From Bacteroidales bacterium UBA3630 (GTDB taxonomy: Bacteria > Bacteroidota > Bacteroidia > Bacteroidales > P3), in contig DFLB01000031.1 in NCBI GenBank assembly GCA_002373995.1, positions 15,983 to 42,085 on the forward strand: a stretch of 26,103 bases of DNA, read 5' to 3'. The translations under genes and the position numbers were made by a program. A model generated the notes under the pieces. That model was given only the letters and a program-made list of their open reading frames with translations. It was not told the origin of the DNA and did no database searches. Below, piece by piece: positions 6,556 to 14,074 of the stretch (its first letter is position 1; the number at the start of each line of letters is the position of its first letter).

Positions 6556-7325
6556 AACGCCTGGCTCCTCTCTTCCAACTCTTCTTTAATCCACTCGTAG
6601 CCACGCTCCTCGAGCTCGAGGGCCAATTCTTTGGGGCCAGTCTTGACGATGCGCCCCTCGTAGAGCACATGCACAAAGTCGGGCACGATGAAGTCCAACA
6701 GTCGCTGGTAGTGGGTGATGACAATCGTGGCGTTTTCGGCCGAGCGTAACTGGTTGACGCCGCCTGCCACGATGCGCAGCGCATCAATGTCAAGGCCACT
6801 ATCGGTCTCGTCGAGAATGGACAGCGTCGGGTTGAGCATTGCCATCTGGAATATCTCGTTTTTCTTCTTTTCGCCACCGCTGAAGCCTTCGTTGACGGAG
6901 CGGTTGGCGAGGTTGGTAGTCATTTCGACCACCTTCTTCTTCTCCTCCATCAGGCGCAGGAACTCGCTGCCACTCAGCGGGTCGAGACCGTGGTATTTGC
7001 GCTGCTCATTGACGGCGGTGCGCATAAAGTTGGTGATGCTCACGCCTGGTATCTCAACGGGATACTGAAAGCCCAGGAAGAGACCTTCGGCAGCACGGAC
7101 ATCGACCGGCAAATCGAGGATATTCTTGTCCTTGAAGAGCACCTCACCGGCGGTGACGGTATACTTGGGGTTGCCGGCTATCACACCAGCCAGGGTACTC
7201 TTGCCGTTGCCGTTAGGACCCATAATGGCATGCACTTCGCCGCGATTGACCTCCAGGTCAATGCCCTTCAGTATCTCGCGATCTCCGATAGAAGCGTGCA
7301 AATTACGTATCGAGAGTAATGACAT
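6552..7325 (-). CDS. sufC: Fe-S cluster assembly ATPase SufC
   Basis: This encodes the 257-residue cytoplasmic ABC-type ATPase that energises the SufBCD scaffold. Walker A GPNGNGKST is at 36-44, the SufC-type signature FSGGEKKK at 148-155, Walker B with DETDSGLD at 172-179, and His205 is the H-loop. Length and motifs match the family well and there are no membrane segments. It is the first gene of a four-gene minus-strand operon (sufC, sufD, TPR/PD40 protein, ABC exporter), read from a promoter at 7387 with a leader of about 55 nt. The leader holds a small CCCC/GGGG hairpin (7361-7372). Bacteroidota usually place sufB directly upstream; here a divergent gene occupies that place. Confidence 0.97.
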   Translation of the reverse strand: MSLLSIRNLHASIGDREILKGIDLEVNRGEVHAIMGPNGNGKSTLAGVIAGNPKYTVTAGEVLFKDKNILDLPVDVRAAEGLFLGFQYPVEIPGVSITNFMRTAVNEQRKYHGLDPLSGSEFLRLMEEKKKVVEMTTNLANRSVNEGFSGGEKKKNEIFQMAMLNPTLSILDETDSGLDIDALRIVAGGVNQLRSAENATIVITHYQRLLDFIVPDFVHVLYEGRIVKTGPKELALELEERGYEWIKEELEERSQAL

Positions 7326-7386
7326 ATCTATACAATTAACTGGTTTACATTCATATATTACCCCTCATGGGGGAGCCTTTAGAGTA

Positions 7387-7419
7387 CAAAGATACACATT
7401 TTTTCAGAGATATAAGAAA
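7387..7419 (-). promoter_or_regulatory. promoter of the sufC operon
   Basis: The -7 box TATCTTTG is at 7387-7394 on the minus strand, with TTTC at 7416-7419 as a weak -33 element and a 21-nt spacer. It interleaves with the plus-strand promoter of the 7444 gene, each promoter's -33 region lying in the other's spacer. Confidence 0.7.
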
Positions 7420-7434
7420 AAAAGTGTAACTTTG
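7402..7434 (+). promoter_or_regulatory. promoter of the SAM-enzyme gene
   Basis: TTTC at 7402-7405, a 21-nt spacer and the -7 box TAACTTTG at 7427-7434 mirror the sufC promoter. Only 9 nt separate the -7 box from the ATG at 7444, so the transcript would start within a few bases of the start codon. Confidence 0.7.
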
Positions 7435-7443
7435 CAGCCTGAA

Positions 7444-8214
7444 ATGAAGACGCCAATAGTAACACTGACAACCGATTGGGGCGACCGAGGCTTCTTTGCC
7501 GGCATGGTAAAGGGGGCTTTGATGCGCCTTATCGAAGGAGTGCAGGTGGTGGACATCACCCACCGTCTGGAGGCGTACAACATTATGACGGCCAGTTTTG
7601 TGGTGCGTCACGGTTGCCTGGGCTTTCCCGAGGGGACGGTGCACATCATCGACGTGGCCTCGCAACAGCCATACATTGTTGTCCGCAGCCGCGGGCAGTA
7701 CTTCATCTGCTCTGACAACGGGCTCCCGGCACTGGTCTTCGGCGACGCTGTAGAAGCGGCTGTCAGCATACCGGTGCAGGCTGGTGGCATATACAACTTT
7801 GCAGCCTACAACCTCTTCACGCCGGTGGCAGCTCGGCTGCTGGGCGGTACCCCGCTGGGCGACATAGGGCCCCAACACCCGCAGCTGCTGCAACGCCCGC
7901 TGCCTGGCTACCTGCAGCAGGAGGAGTACTACCGCATCTACATCCACTACATCGACGACTACGGCAATGCCTACCTCGGCATGAGCTACGAGGAGTTTGA
8001 ACGACTGCGCCAGGGGCGCGCGTTTGTGATACAGGTGCGCGGTGACATGTACGTCACCGAGTTGAGCCGCGACTACCGCAGCGGCGGCAACGGCGAGCTA
8101 CGCCTCACCGTCTCGGCCACCGGCCAACTGGAACTGGCCCTCAACAGCCGCTCGTTAGCACAGTTTGCCGGACTGAAGGTCAACGGCAGTGTGCTCCTGA
8201 AATTCAAAGACTAA
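7444..8214 (+). CDS. SAM hydroxide adenosyltransferase-like protein (DUF62)
   Basis: This encodes a 256-residue cytoplasmic protein of the SAM-dependent hydrolase/fluorinase family, whose classical members split S-adenosylmethionine into adenosine and methionine with water. Family marks are TLTTDWGD at 7-14, VHIIDV at 66-71 and SDNGL at 90-94, with a C-terminal beta domain ending in GSVLLKFKD. The segment after Asp70 reads DVASQQPY instead of the canonical DPGVG..R, and NFAAYNLFTPVAARL stands where FHGRD is usual. Catalytic Arg and His therefore seem replaced. The ATG at 7444 gives the family's N-terminus; upstream starts would cross the promoter and sufC. It is monocistronic and convergent with the DUF3078 gene. 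Confidence 0.85.
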   Translation: MKTPIVTLTTDWGDRGFFAGMVKGALMRLIEGVQVVDITHRLEAYNIMTASFVVRHGCLGFPEGTVHIIDVASQQPYIVVRSRGQYFICSDNGLPALVFGDAVEAAVSIPVQAGGIYNFAAYNLFTPVAARLLGGTPLGDIGPQHPQLLQRPLPGYLQQEEYYRIYIHYIDDYGNAYLGMSYEEFERLRQGRAFVIQVRGDMYVTELSRDYRSGGNGELRLTVSATGQLELALNSRSLAQFAGLKVNGSVLLKFKD

Positions 8215-8230
8215 GATTGCAGAGAAACAA

Positions 8231-8276
8231 GCGTGCCGTGCCTGCTGGCGGATTATCCGCTACAGACACGGCACGC
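8231..8276. terminator. bidirectional hairpin between convergent genes
   Basis: A perfect 10-bp outer stem, GCGTGCCGTG (8231-8240) with CACGGCACGC (8267-8276), encloses an inner stem GCGGA/TCCGC (8248-8252 with 8256-8260). It lies between the ends of two convergent genes. Neither side has a strong T-run, so termination may be partial or factor-assisted. Confidence 0.6.
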
Positions 8277-8290
8277 CGTATCGTGTTATA

Positions 8291-9427
8291 TTACTGCTGC
8301 TGAGTCTTCCAGTTAAAGAAGACCTGGACGCCGGCCATCTGGTAGAGCTGCCAGTGACCGTAGCGGCCCATGCCGGAGAAGTCGGTGTCGTACTTCATGT
8401 TGAGGGCAAAGTTGGCAGCGATGTGCTCGGAGAGGCGGTAGTCGAGCTTGAGTTCAAGGTCGAAGTCGGTCTCGAAAGCGAAGCGCTGCAGGGGGTTCAT
8501 GGCCTTCATGCGGTCGAAGCCTTCCTGCGACAGCGACTCGATGCCGTTGTATTTCGTGGTGGCACCGCCGTCGCCTTCGGTGACCGACCAGAAGTCCTTG
8601 CTCTCGATGTCCTTCCAGTTCATGTTGGTGGGTTTCTGGTAGTCGTAGAAGAGCTCTATGCGAGCGTAGAGGTCGAGGTTCTTGATGATGTCCTTCTTGA
8701 GGTACTGGGCGCGGATGTAGCTACCGAGGGCGAAGTAGGCGAAGGTGAAGGTCGAGGGGTCGTCGGGGTTGAAGTTGTCCTTCTGGATGACACCGTAGGT
8801 CAGACCGTCGTGGATGAAGCCGTCGTTGCAGACGAAGGTGGTCTTGCCGGTGAGGAACGAGAAGGAGACCGACCAGTCAGACTTCTTGTACTCGAAGGAG
8901 AGAGCGGTGGTGAGGTAGGCCGGCGCAAAGAAGTGGGAGACCTGGCGCTTGGTGGCTTCGGCGGCGGCGCCTATGCCGTCGTATTCGTAGCCGGAGCCAA
9001 ACTGCGTCTTGAGGTTGGCCGTGAAGCTGGCGCCGATGCCGCGGTAGGCGTTCCAGGAGATGGCGCTGGTGAGGTCGATTTTATCGTTGCTCTTGCGACG
9101 CGTCTCGAAGAGGCCGCCGAGGGAGTCTTCGGCCGAGTTGTCGAGGTCCTGCCAGGCATAGCCGTAGGCGAGGTCGGCGACGTTGTCCCACACGAAGCGG
9201 GGGTGCGTGTACTTGTAGTTGCCGAAGAAGGTTCCGGTGAGGTCGATCTGCGAGTTGCCGCTCTTGGACCAGTTGTTGAAGAGGAACTCGCTGGCTTTGA
9301 GGGCCGGCGTGGTGCTGGTAGACCAGGTGCCATCGGTGAGTTTGGGCTTGGCCGCGGCGTCGTCCTGTGCCGTGGCGACAGCTGCCGAGAGGAGCAGGGC
9401 AGCGAAGAGGATAGCTGATTGTTTCAT
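8291..9427 (-). CDS. DUF3078 outer-membrane beta-barrel protein
   Basis: This encodes a 378-residue protein with a cleavable signal peptide ending AVATAQ. The region FLFNNWSKSGNSQIDLTGTF matches the start of DUF3078, a Bacteroidota outer-membrane family. Alternating hydrophobic and polar residues with many aromatics continue to the C-terminus (WQLYQMAGVQVFFNWKTQ), as in a beta-barrel. No ligand or enzyme activity is known for the family. The start lies 18 nt after the recX stop with no promoter between, so the two genes are probably co-transcribed. Spacing downstream suggests it is the last gene of that unit. Confidence 0.85.
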   Translation of the reverse strand: MKQSAILFAALLLSAAVATAQDDAAAKPKLTDGTWSTSTTPALKASEFLFNNWSKSGNSQIDLTGTFFGNYKYTHPRFVWDNVADLAYGYAWQDLDNSAEDSLGGLFETRRKSNDKIDLTSAISWNAYRGIGASFTANLKTQFGSGYEYDGIGAAAEATKRQVSHFFAPAYLTTALSFEYKKSDWSVSFSFLTGKTTFVCNDGFIHDGLTYGVIQKDNFNPDDPSTFTFAYFALGSYIRAQYLKKDIIKNLDLYARIELFYDYQKPTNMNWKDIESKDFWSVTEGDGGATTKYNGIESLSQEGFDRMKAMNPLQRFAFETDFDLELKLDYRLSEHIAANFALNMKYDTDFSGMGRYGHWQLYQMAGVQVFFNWKTQQQ

Positions 9428-9445
9428 AATGTTATGTGTTAATGA

Positions 9446-9913
9446 TTACTTGATGACGCGGTTGATTTCGTCGGCCGTAAAGCCACGCGAGGCGAGGAAG
9501 GCCATGAGCCGGCGCTGGTTGTCAGGCGTGGGCTCGCCGCCGAGGGAGCGAAGCTTCTTCTCGGCTTCGGTGACCAGGATGTCGTAGTAGGTCTCCTCGC
9601 TGACGAGCTTCATGCTCTCGGCGATGGCCTCTTTGGAGAGGTGTTTCATGCGCAGCTGGTAGAGCACCTTCTGCCGTCCCCAGTGTTGCTGGAGGATTTT
9701 GCTTTCGGCATAGGAGCGGGCAAAGCGCATATCGTTCAGGTAGTCGTCGGCCCGCAGGCTGGCGACGATGGTCTCTATATCGGCAGGGGTGGCACCCCAA
9801 TTGATAAGCTTTTGACGTACAGACGTTTCACACTGCTCCGAGAGGGCACAATAGTGGCGTGCGCGGTCGAGCAATGCGCGGGTGGTGACAGACTTCAGGG
9901 CACTTTCCTTCAT
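9446..9913 (-). CDS. recX: RecX family recombination regulator
   Basis: This encodes a 155-residue, mostly helical cytoplasmic protein. RecX proteins bind RecA filaments and limit recombination. Typical features are CALSEQCETSVRQKLINWG early, LRADDYLNDMRFARSYAESK in the middle with the conserved YLND.RFA, and RRLMAFLASRGFTADEI near the end. The ATG at 9913 gives a normal family length; the frame opens 32 codons earlier, but that extension crosses the promoter and has no family match. recA is not next to it. A TACTTTTG box lies 28 nt upstream. The gene is followed closely by the DUF3078 gene. Confidence 0.92.
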   Translation of the reverse strand: MKESALKSVTTRALLDRARHYCALSEQCETSVRQKLINWGATPADIETIVASLRADDYLNDMRFARSYAESKILQQHWGRQKVLYQLRMKHLSKEAIAESMKLVSEETYYDILVTEAEKKLRSLGGEPTPDNQRRLMAFLASRGFTADEINRVIK

Positions 9914-9940
9914 GACTTCAAACTGTGGACAAATAAAATG

Positions 9941-9967
9941 CAAAAGTACGAACTTTTTTCCGATTGG
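9941..9967 (-). promoter_or_regulatory. recX promoter with A-tract element
   Basis: The -7 box TACTTTTG (9941-9948, minus strand) is preceded by CCAATCGGAAAAAAGT (9952-9967). The same 16 nt precede the -7 box of the T9SS-protein gene at 19092-19107. No good -33 TTG is seen; an AT-rich TTTTC at about 9972-9976 may serve. Confidence 0.65.
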
Positions 9968-10053
9968 CGGAGAAAATATGCACAAGCAGCACACAAGACC
10001 CTCATTCAAGCACAGTTACACCTCGCAAGACGGGCAGCATGCTCTGGCGTCTC

Positions 10054-10115
10054 GGTCCGGGGATGGTCCGGGGATGGTCCGAGGATGGTCCGAGGATGGT
10101 CCGACAAAAGGCGGA
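10054..10115 (+). repeat. 11-bp tandem array GGTCCGRGGAT, copy 1
   Basis: Four units run at 10054-10064, 10065-10075 (GGTCCGGGGAT) and 10076-10086, 10087-10097 (GGTCCGAGGAT), then a terminal GGTCCGACAAA (10098-10108) leading into AGGCGGA. A homologous array, including the terminal unit, is on the minus strand at 21187-21248. The rest of the 354-bp region between recX and the 10268 gene is a G-rich stretch (10110-10165) and an AT-rich promoter zone (10199-10240). No gene is seen there. Confidence 0.9.
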
Positions 10116-10206
10116 CGACGGGCGGAGGGGAGGCGGTGAGGCGGCGGGGTGCCCGAGGGAGATCGGAAGAACGGTTCAAACCCGCCGTCGGGGAAAAGAC
10201 AATATA

Positions 10207-10239
10207 TTTCTAATATATCAATTTTTTTTCGTACTTTTG
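10207..10239 (+). promoter_or_regulatory. promoter of the 10268-14074 operon
   Basis: The -7 box TACTTTTG is at 10232-10239, preceded by an eight-T tract and, 21 nt upstream, TTTC at 10207-10210 as the likely -33 element. The implied leader is about 25 nt with no Shine-Dalgarno sequence. Confidence 0.7.
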
Positions 10240-10267
10240 CACTTGGAGTTATCATAAACCAACAGTT

Positions 10268-11089
10268 ATGGCGAAAGGAAGGATACTATTTGTCAATCAG
10301 GAGATTATGCCGTTTTCGAATGAGAGCGAACTGGCGAGTCTGGGGCGTTACCTGCCGGCGAAAATCCAGGAAATGGGTCGCGACATAAGGGTTTTCATGC
10401 CCAAATTCAGCAACGTCAGCGAGAGGAAACACCAGCTGCACGAGGTGATACGCCTCAGCGGGATGAACCTTATCATCAACAGCTGCGACCACCAGCTGAT
10501 CATCAAGGTGGGGTCGATACCGACAGCGCGCATGCAGGTCTACTTTATTGACAACGAAGAATACTTTGTGGGCCGCAAAGGGGCCCTGCAGGAGGACGGC
10601 ACCCCGTCGGCCGACAGCGACGAGCAGATGCTCTTCTTCGGTCGCGGCACGCTGGAGGCGGTGCGCAAGCTGGCCTGGCAGCCCCATCTGGTGAACTTCT
10701 GCGGGTGGTTCTCCTCGATGATACCGTTCTATATGCGCCGCATCAACAAGGAGAACTCGTTCTTCAGCGGCACCAAAATGGTCATCACGCTGATGGACGA
10801 CCGCTTCGAGGGCCATATCGGTGGCGACCTGGAGCGCAAGATGAAGAGCGACGCCGCCACGGCGAAGGACCTGCGGCTCTATGGCGACACGAGCTACCTG
10901 GGCTTGATGAAGGCCGCCATCACCTATTCGCAAGGGGTCATCATCGGCTCGGCCAATGCACACCCCGAACTGGTGGCTTTCGCCAAGGAGAACAAACGCA
11001 ACGTGCTGGACTACACGGCCGACCGCGACGAGTTCTTTGCCCGCATCAACAAATTCTACGACAGCATTATTGGAAAGATAGAAAACTGA
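10268..11089 (+). CDS. glycogen synthase-like protein, N-terminal domain only
   Basis: This encodes a 273-residue protein like the N-terminal Rossmann half of GT5 glycogen/starch synthases (ILFVNQEIMPFSNESELASL, then LPAKIQEMGRDIRVFMPKF). It is much shorter than the roughly 480 residues of a full synthase and lacks the whole C-terminal domain. The ADP-glucose-binding K-x-G-G-L motif is replaced by ESELAS. Such short proteins are widespread in Bacteroidota, usually annotated glycogen/starch synthase and often next to a DUF4270 gene, as here. Synthase activity is therefore doubtful and the true role unknown. It starts the operon; the next gene begins 9 nt after its stop. Confidence 0.85.
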   Translation: MAKGRILFVNQEIMPFSNESELASLGRYLPAKIQEMGRDIRVFMPKFSNVSERKHQLHEVIRLSGMNLIINSCDHQLIIKVGSIPTARMQVYFIDNEEYFVGRKGALQEDGTPSADSDEQMLFFGRGTLEAVRKLAWQPHLVNFCGWFSSMIPFYMRRINKENSFFSGTKMVITLMDDRFEGHIGGDLERKMKSDAATAKDLRLYGDTSYLGLMKAAITYSQGVIIGSANAHPELVAFAKENKRNVLDYTADRDEFFARINKFYDSIIGKIEN

Positions 11090-11098
11090 CCCCTCACG

Positions 11099-12355
11099 AT
11101 GAAGAGACTCACCACACTGCTTCCCGTACTTGGCCTGCTGGCAGCCCTGGCTGCGACAGGTTGCGCCGATGAGGAGACCACCCTGGGCTCCAGCGTCACG
11201 GGTTCCGACAGCCGCTACAACGGCCAGAACTACACCCTCTATGCCAACAGCGCCGCGAGCCTGGTCGACGACTCGCTGATGACCACGGGATACAATTCGT
11301 ACAACACCTACGGCATCATCGGCAACTACCAGGATGCCACCTTCGGCAAAGTCAGCGCCGAACTGTATACGCAGATTGCGCTGCCGTCGAACTCGAACGA
11401 CATCAACTTCTCCGAGATGATCATCGACTCGGTGGTGCTCAGCCTGGTCAAGCAACGCCTCTACCCCGACACGCTGGGGAACTACTCGTTCCACTTCGAG
11501 GTGATGCAACTGGCTGAGGCTGTGCAGAGCGACACGCTCTACTACAGCTACGACACCCTGCCCGTCGACCCCGCGGGGCGCTACTACGACGCAGCGGTCA
11601 GCGTAGGGCCGAAGGACACGGTCATCAGCCTGAAGCTGAGCGGCAGCATCGGCGACGTGCTGCGCCAGACAGCGACGGCCGACGAGTTCATCCAGCGCAC
11701 CAAAGGTCTGCGCGTGCGCATAACGACGGCCGGCGACGAGGGCATGCTCTCAATCAACTTCTCGGCCGTCAAGACCTGCCTGTCAGTCTACTACCGCTAC
11801 CGCGCAGAGGACACCGCCAGCAGCCGCTACCCCTTCCTGCTGGGCACCGGGACGACACGTTTCACCCACTTCAGCCACGACTATAGCGGCAGCGTCACCG
11901 CCGGTGCCGACAGCATCGACGGCGGCCAGCGGCTCTACCTCGAACCCCTTGCGGGCTACGCCGCGCTGCTGTCGTTCGACAGCGCCGTGCACGCCTTTGC
12001 CGAGGCCCACCCCATCGCCACGATACACCATGCCGAACTGCTTCTGCCCGTGGCTACCGAGGCCGACGCCAATAGGCCCGACCAACTGCTGGCCCGCAAG
12101 AATAGCGGCACGCAGCCCTACATCGCCGACCTGCTCGACCTCTACACCCTGGCGGGCTACGACGGCAAATACGACGCCCAGCGCGGATGCTACCGACTGC
12201 GGGTGACGCAACACGTGCAAGGGCTGCTGCGCGACGGCTACGACCCCGGCCTGCTGCTGGTGCTCAACGCACGCCAGAACGATGCCTCACGCACCATCCT
12301 CAACGGTATCCGCACTACGGATCCGGCAAGAATAGAAATAGTCTTTTCAGAATAA
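11099..12355 (+). CDS. DUF4270 lipoprotein
   Basis: This encodes a 418-residue predicted lipoprotein with lipobox AATGC (Cys 22). The mature N-terminus reads ADEETTLGSSVTG, followed by a long, probably beta-rich sequence. Motifs such as TYGIIGNYQDATFGKVSAEL near residue 75 and DSVVLSLVKQRLYPDT near 110 are typical of DUF4270, a Bacteroidota family of exported proteins of unknown function. Repeated pairing with the short glycogen-synthase-like gene hints at a shared envelope role, but this is inference. It is separated by 9 and 10 nt from its neighbours, so it sits within one operon. Confidence 0.88.
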   Translation: MKRLTTLLPVLGLLAALAATGCADEETTLGSSVTGSDSRYNGQNYTLYANSAASLVDDSLMTTGYNSYNTYGIIGNYQDATFGKVSAELYTQIALPSNSNDINFSEMIIDSVVLSLVKQRLYPDTLGNYSFHFEVMQLAEAVQSDTLYYSYDTLPVDPAGRYYDAAVSVGPKDTVISLKLSGSIGDVLRQTATADEFIQRTKGLRVRITTAGDEGMLSINFSAVKTCLSVYYRYRAEDTASSRYPFLLGTGTTRFTHFSHDYSGSVTAGADSIDGGQRLYLEPLAGYAALLSFDSAVHAFAEAHPIATIHHAELLLPVATEADANRPDQLLARKNSGTQPYIADLLDLYTLAGYDGKYDAQRGCYRLRVTQHVQGLLRDGYDPGLLLVLNARQNDASRTILNGIRTTDPARIEIVFSE

Positions 12356-12365
12356 GCAATAGAAC

Positions 12366-13505
12366 ATGAAGCACATTGTGATGGCAGCCGTCGTGCTGCT
12401 CAGCCTCGGCACACTACAGGCGCAGACGCGCTACACGAAGACATATACCGGCAGTCAGCAGATCTCCGTCGAAGGTACCCTCAACGATGCTGGCAAGCGC
12501 ACCGGCACCTGGACGTGGTGGTACCCCACGGGCCAAATGTCGCAACAGGGCAGCTACACGAACGGCCAAAAGAGCGGCGTGTGGACGCTATACTATGAGG
12601 ACGGCAGCCGCATGGCTGAAGAGTGCTACACCACAGGCATGAGCCGCACCTGGTTCCGCAACGGCGACCTCAAGAGCGAGGTGAACGTAGAAAAAGGCAA
12701 ACGCACTGGCCTCTACCGCGCGTGGCACAGCAACGGGCAAGTCGAGGAAGAGATCAACTATGTGGGTGGCAGTCGCGAAGGCGAGACATCGCAGTGGCAC
12801 CGCAACGGCCAACTGCGCTTCCGCGGCACCTATCGCAACAATGAACTTCAAGGCAAGGGCACATGGTGGCTTTCCAACGGCAAACTCGACATGGAAGGCA
12901 ACCTCGTGGACGGCGAGCAGGACGGCAAGTGGCAATACTACTGGCGCACCAACGGTCGCCTCGGCATCGAGGGCACCTTCCGCAAAGGCAAAGAGACGGG
13001 CCGCTGGATCTACTACTACGAGACCGGAGAGCGGTGGCGCGAAGGCGACTACGTCGACGGCAAGCGCGAAGGAGTGTGGACCACCTGGTACGAGAGCGGA
13101 CGCAAGTTGCACGAAGGCCGCTACGTCAACGACCTGGAGGAGGGTACGTGGACGGCCTGGTACGAGGACGGCAAGGTGGACTACAGCGGCACCTTCAGCC
13201 AAGGGCTGAAAGACGGCGAATGGCGCGGGTTATACGACGACGGCTCTACGCGCTATATCATTCATTACGACGACGATGTGCGCGAGGGCGAAGAGGTGCG
13301 CTACTACCCCAACGGCCAAGTGGAGTTGAAGCAGAACTTCAGCGACGGCGTGCTCGAAGGCAAGTACGAACGCTATAACGAAGCCGGCGGGCTGGTGGAG
13401 AAAGGCCAGTTTGTCGGTGGTGAAAAAGAAGGCAAATGGGTGTGGTACGACAACGGCAAGGAGGCCTACCGCGCCAAGTTCAAGGCCGGCAAAGAAGTCA
13501 AATGA
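12366..13505 (+). CDS. exported MORN-repeat protein
   Basis: This encodes a 379-residue protein with a signal peptide ending TLQAQ. Nearly all of the rest is about 14 tandem repeats of roughly 23 residues of the MORN_2 type, each with a core like G.W..YY..G....EG.Y..G (examples: GVWTLYYEDGSRMAEE, GRWIYYYETGERWREGDY). The repeats form extended beta-hairpins and serve as binding surfaces; no enzyme motif is present. Databases often call such proteins YwqK-like antitoxins from the repeat alone, but no toxin is nearby and the export signal argues against that. The stop overlaps the maf start by 4 nt (ATGA). Confidence 0.88.
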   Translation: MKHIVMAAVVLLSLGTLQAQTRYTKTYTGSQQISVEGTLNDAGKRTGTWTWWYPTGQMSQQGSYTNGQKSGVWTLYYEDGSRMAEECYTTGMSRTWFRNGDLKSEVNVEKGKRTGLYRAWHSNGQVEEEINYVGGSREGETSQWHRNGQLRFRGTYRNNELQGKGTWWLSNGKLDMEGNLVDGEQDGKWQYYWRTNGRLGIEGTFRKGKETGRWIYYYETGERWREGDYVDGKREGVWTTWYESGRKLHEGRYVNDLEEGTWTAWYEDGKVDYSGTFSQGLKDGEWRGLYDDGSTRYIIHYDDDVREGEEVRYYPNGQVELKQNFSDGVLEGKYERYNEAGGLVEKGQFVGGEKEGKWVWYDNGKEAYRAKFKAGKEVK

Positions 13506-14074
13506 AGCTGGTTCTTGCATCGGGGTCTCCGCGACGCCGCGCCCTGCTGGGCGAACTGGGTTATGAGGTCAGCTATACCTCTCTCAATGTTGACGAACAC
13601 CTCTCCTCTCCCCTACCCGCTGCACAAGTGGCCGAACACCTGGCCTGCCGCAAAGCGGCAGCTTTCCCAATAGACACCCTCGACGAGGACAGCGTACTGG
13701 TGACAGCAGACACGGTAGTGGTGCTCGACGGCCGCATCCTCGGCAAACCGGCAGACCGCGACGAGGCAACACAGATGCTTCACAGCCTCTCAGGTCGCAG
13801 CCATACGGTCTACACCGGCGTATGCCTACGCTCGCAGCAGCAACAGACAGCTTTCACCGAAAGCACCGAGGTGCACTTCAGGCAACTGGAAGACACAGAG
13901 ATAGCCTACTATATAGACCACTACCACCCCTTCGACAAGGCGGGTGCCTACGGCATTCAAGAATGGATTGGGATGGTGGGCATCGAGCGCATCGAAGGAT
14001 GCTTCTACAACGTCATGGGCTTGCCGGTGTCACGGCTCTATCGCACACTGAGAGAGAGGTTTGAATCAAGGTAG
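13502..14074 (+). CDS. maf: Maf-like nucleoside triphosphate pyrophosphatase
   Basis: This encodes a 190-residue cytoplasmic Maf-family enzyme, which hydrolyses non-canonical or excess nucleoside triphosphates to monophosphates. Motifs in order are LASGSPRRRALL at the N-terminus, the catalytic VTADTVV, GKP, HTVYTGV and FDKAGAYGIQEW. The last fits the dTTP/UTP pyrophosphatase (YhdE) branch. The ATG at 13502 gives the correct N-terminus; it overlaps the stop of the MORN gene, implying coupled translation. Its last 37 nt overlap the end of recQ on the opposite strand, and no terminator is seen. Confidence 0.95.
   Translation: MKLVLASGSPRRRALLGELGYEVSYTSLNVDEHLSSPLPAAQVAEHLACRKAAAFPIDTLDEDSVLVTADTVVVLDGRILGKPADRDEATQMLHSLSGRSHTVYTGVCLRSQQQQTAFTESTEVHFRQLEDTEIAYYIDHYHPFDKAGAYGIQEWIGMVGIERIEGCFYNVMGLPVSRLYRTLRERFESR

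Noticed and set aside
9914..10009. 32-codon N-terminal extension of RecX
   Set aside because: It would include the promoter -7 box and gives a non-family N-terminus.
9882..10257. Short open frames across the GGTCCG array
   Set aside because: They encode simple repeats of the 11-bp unit in shifting frames (such as MVRGWSEDGP) and have no start signals; the array is better explained as non-coding.
12366..13505. Antitoxin role of the MORN-repeat protein
   Set aside because: The name comes from repeat similarity alone. A signal peptide is present and no toxin gene is next to it.
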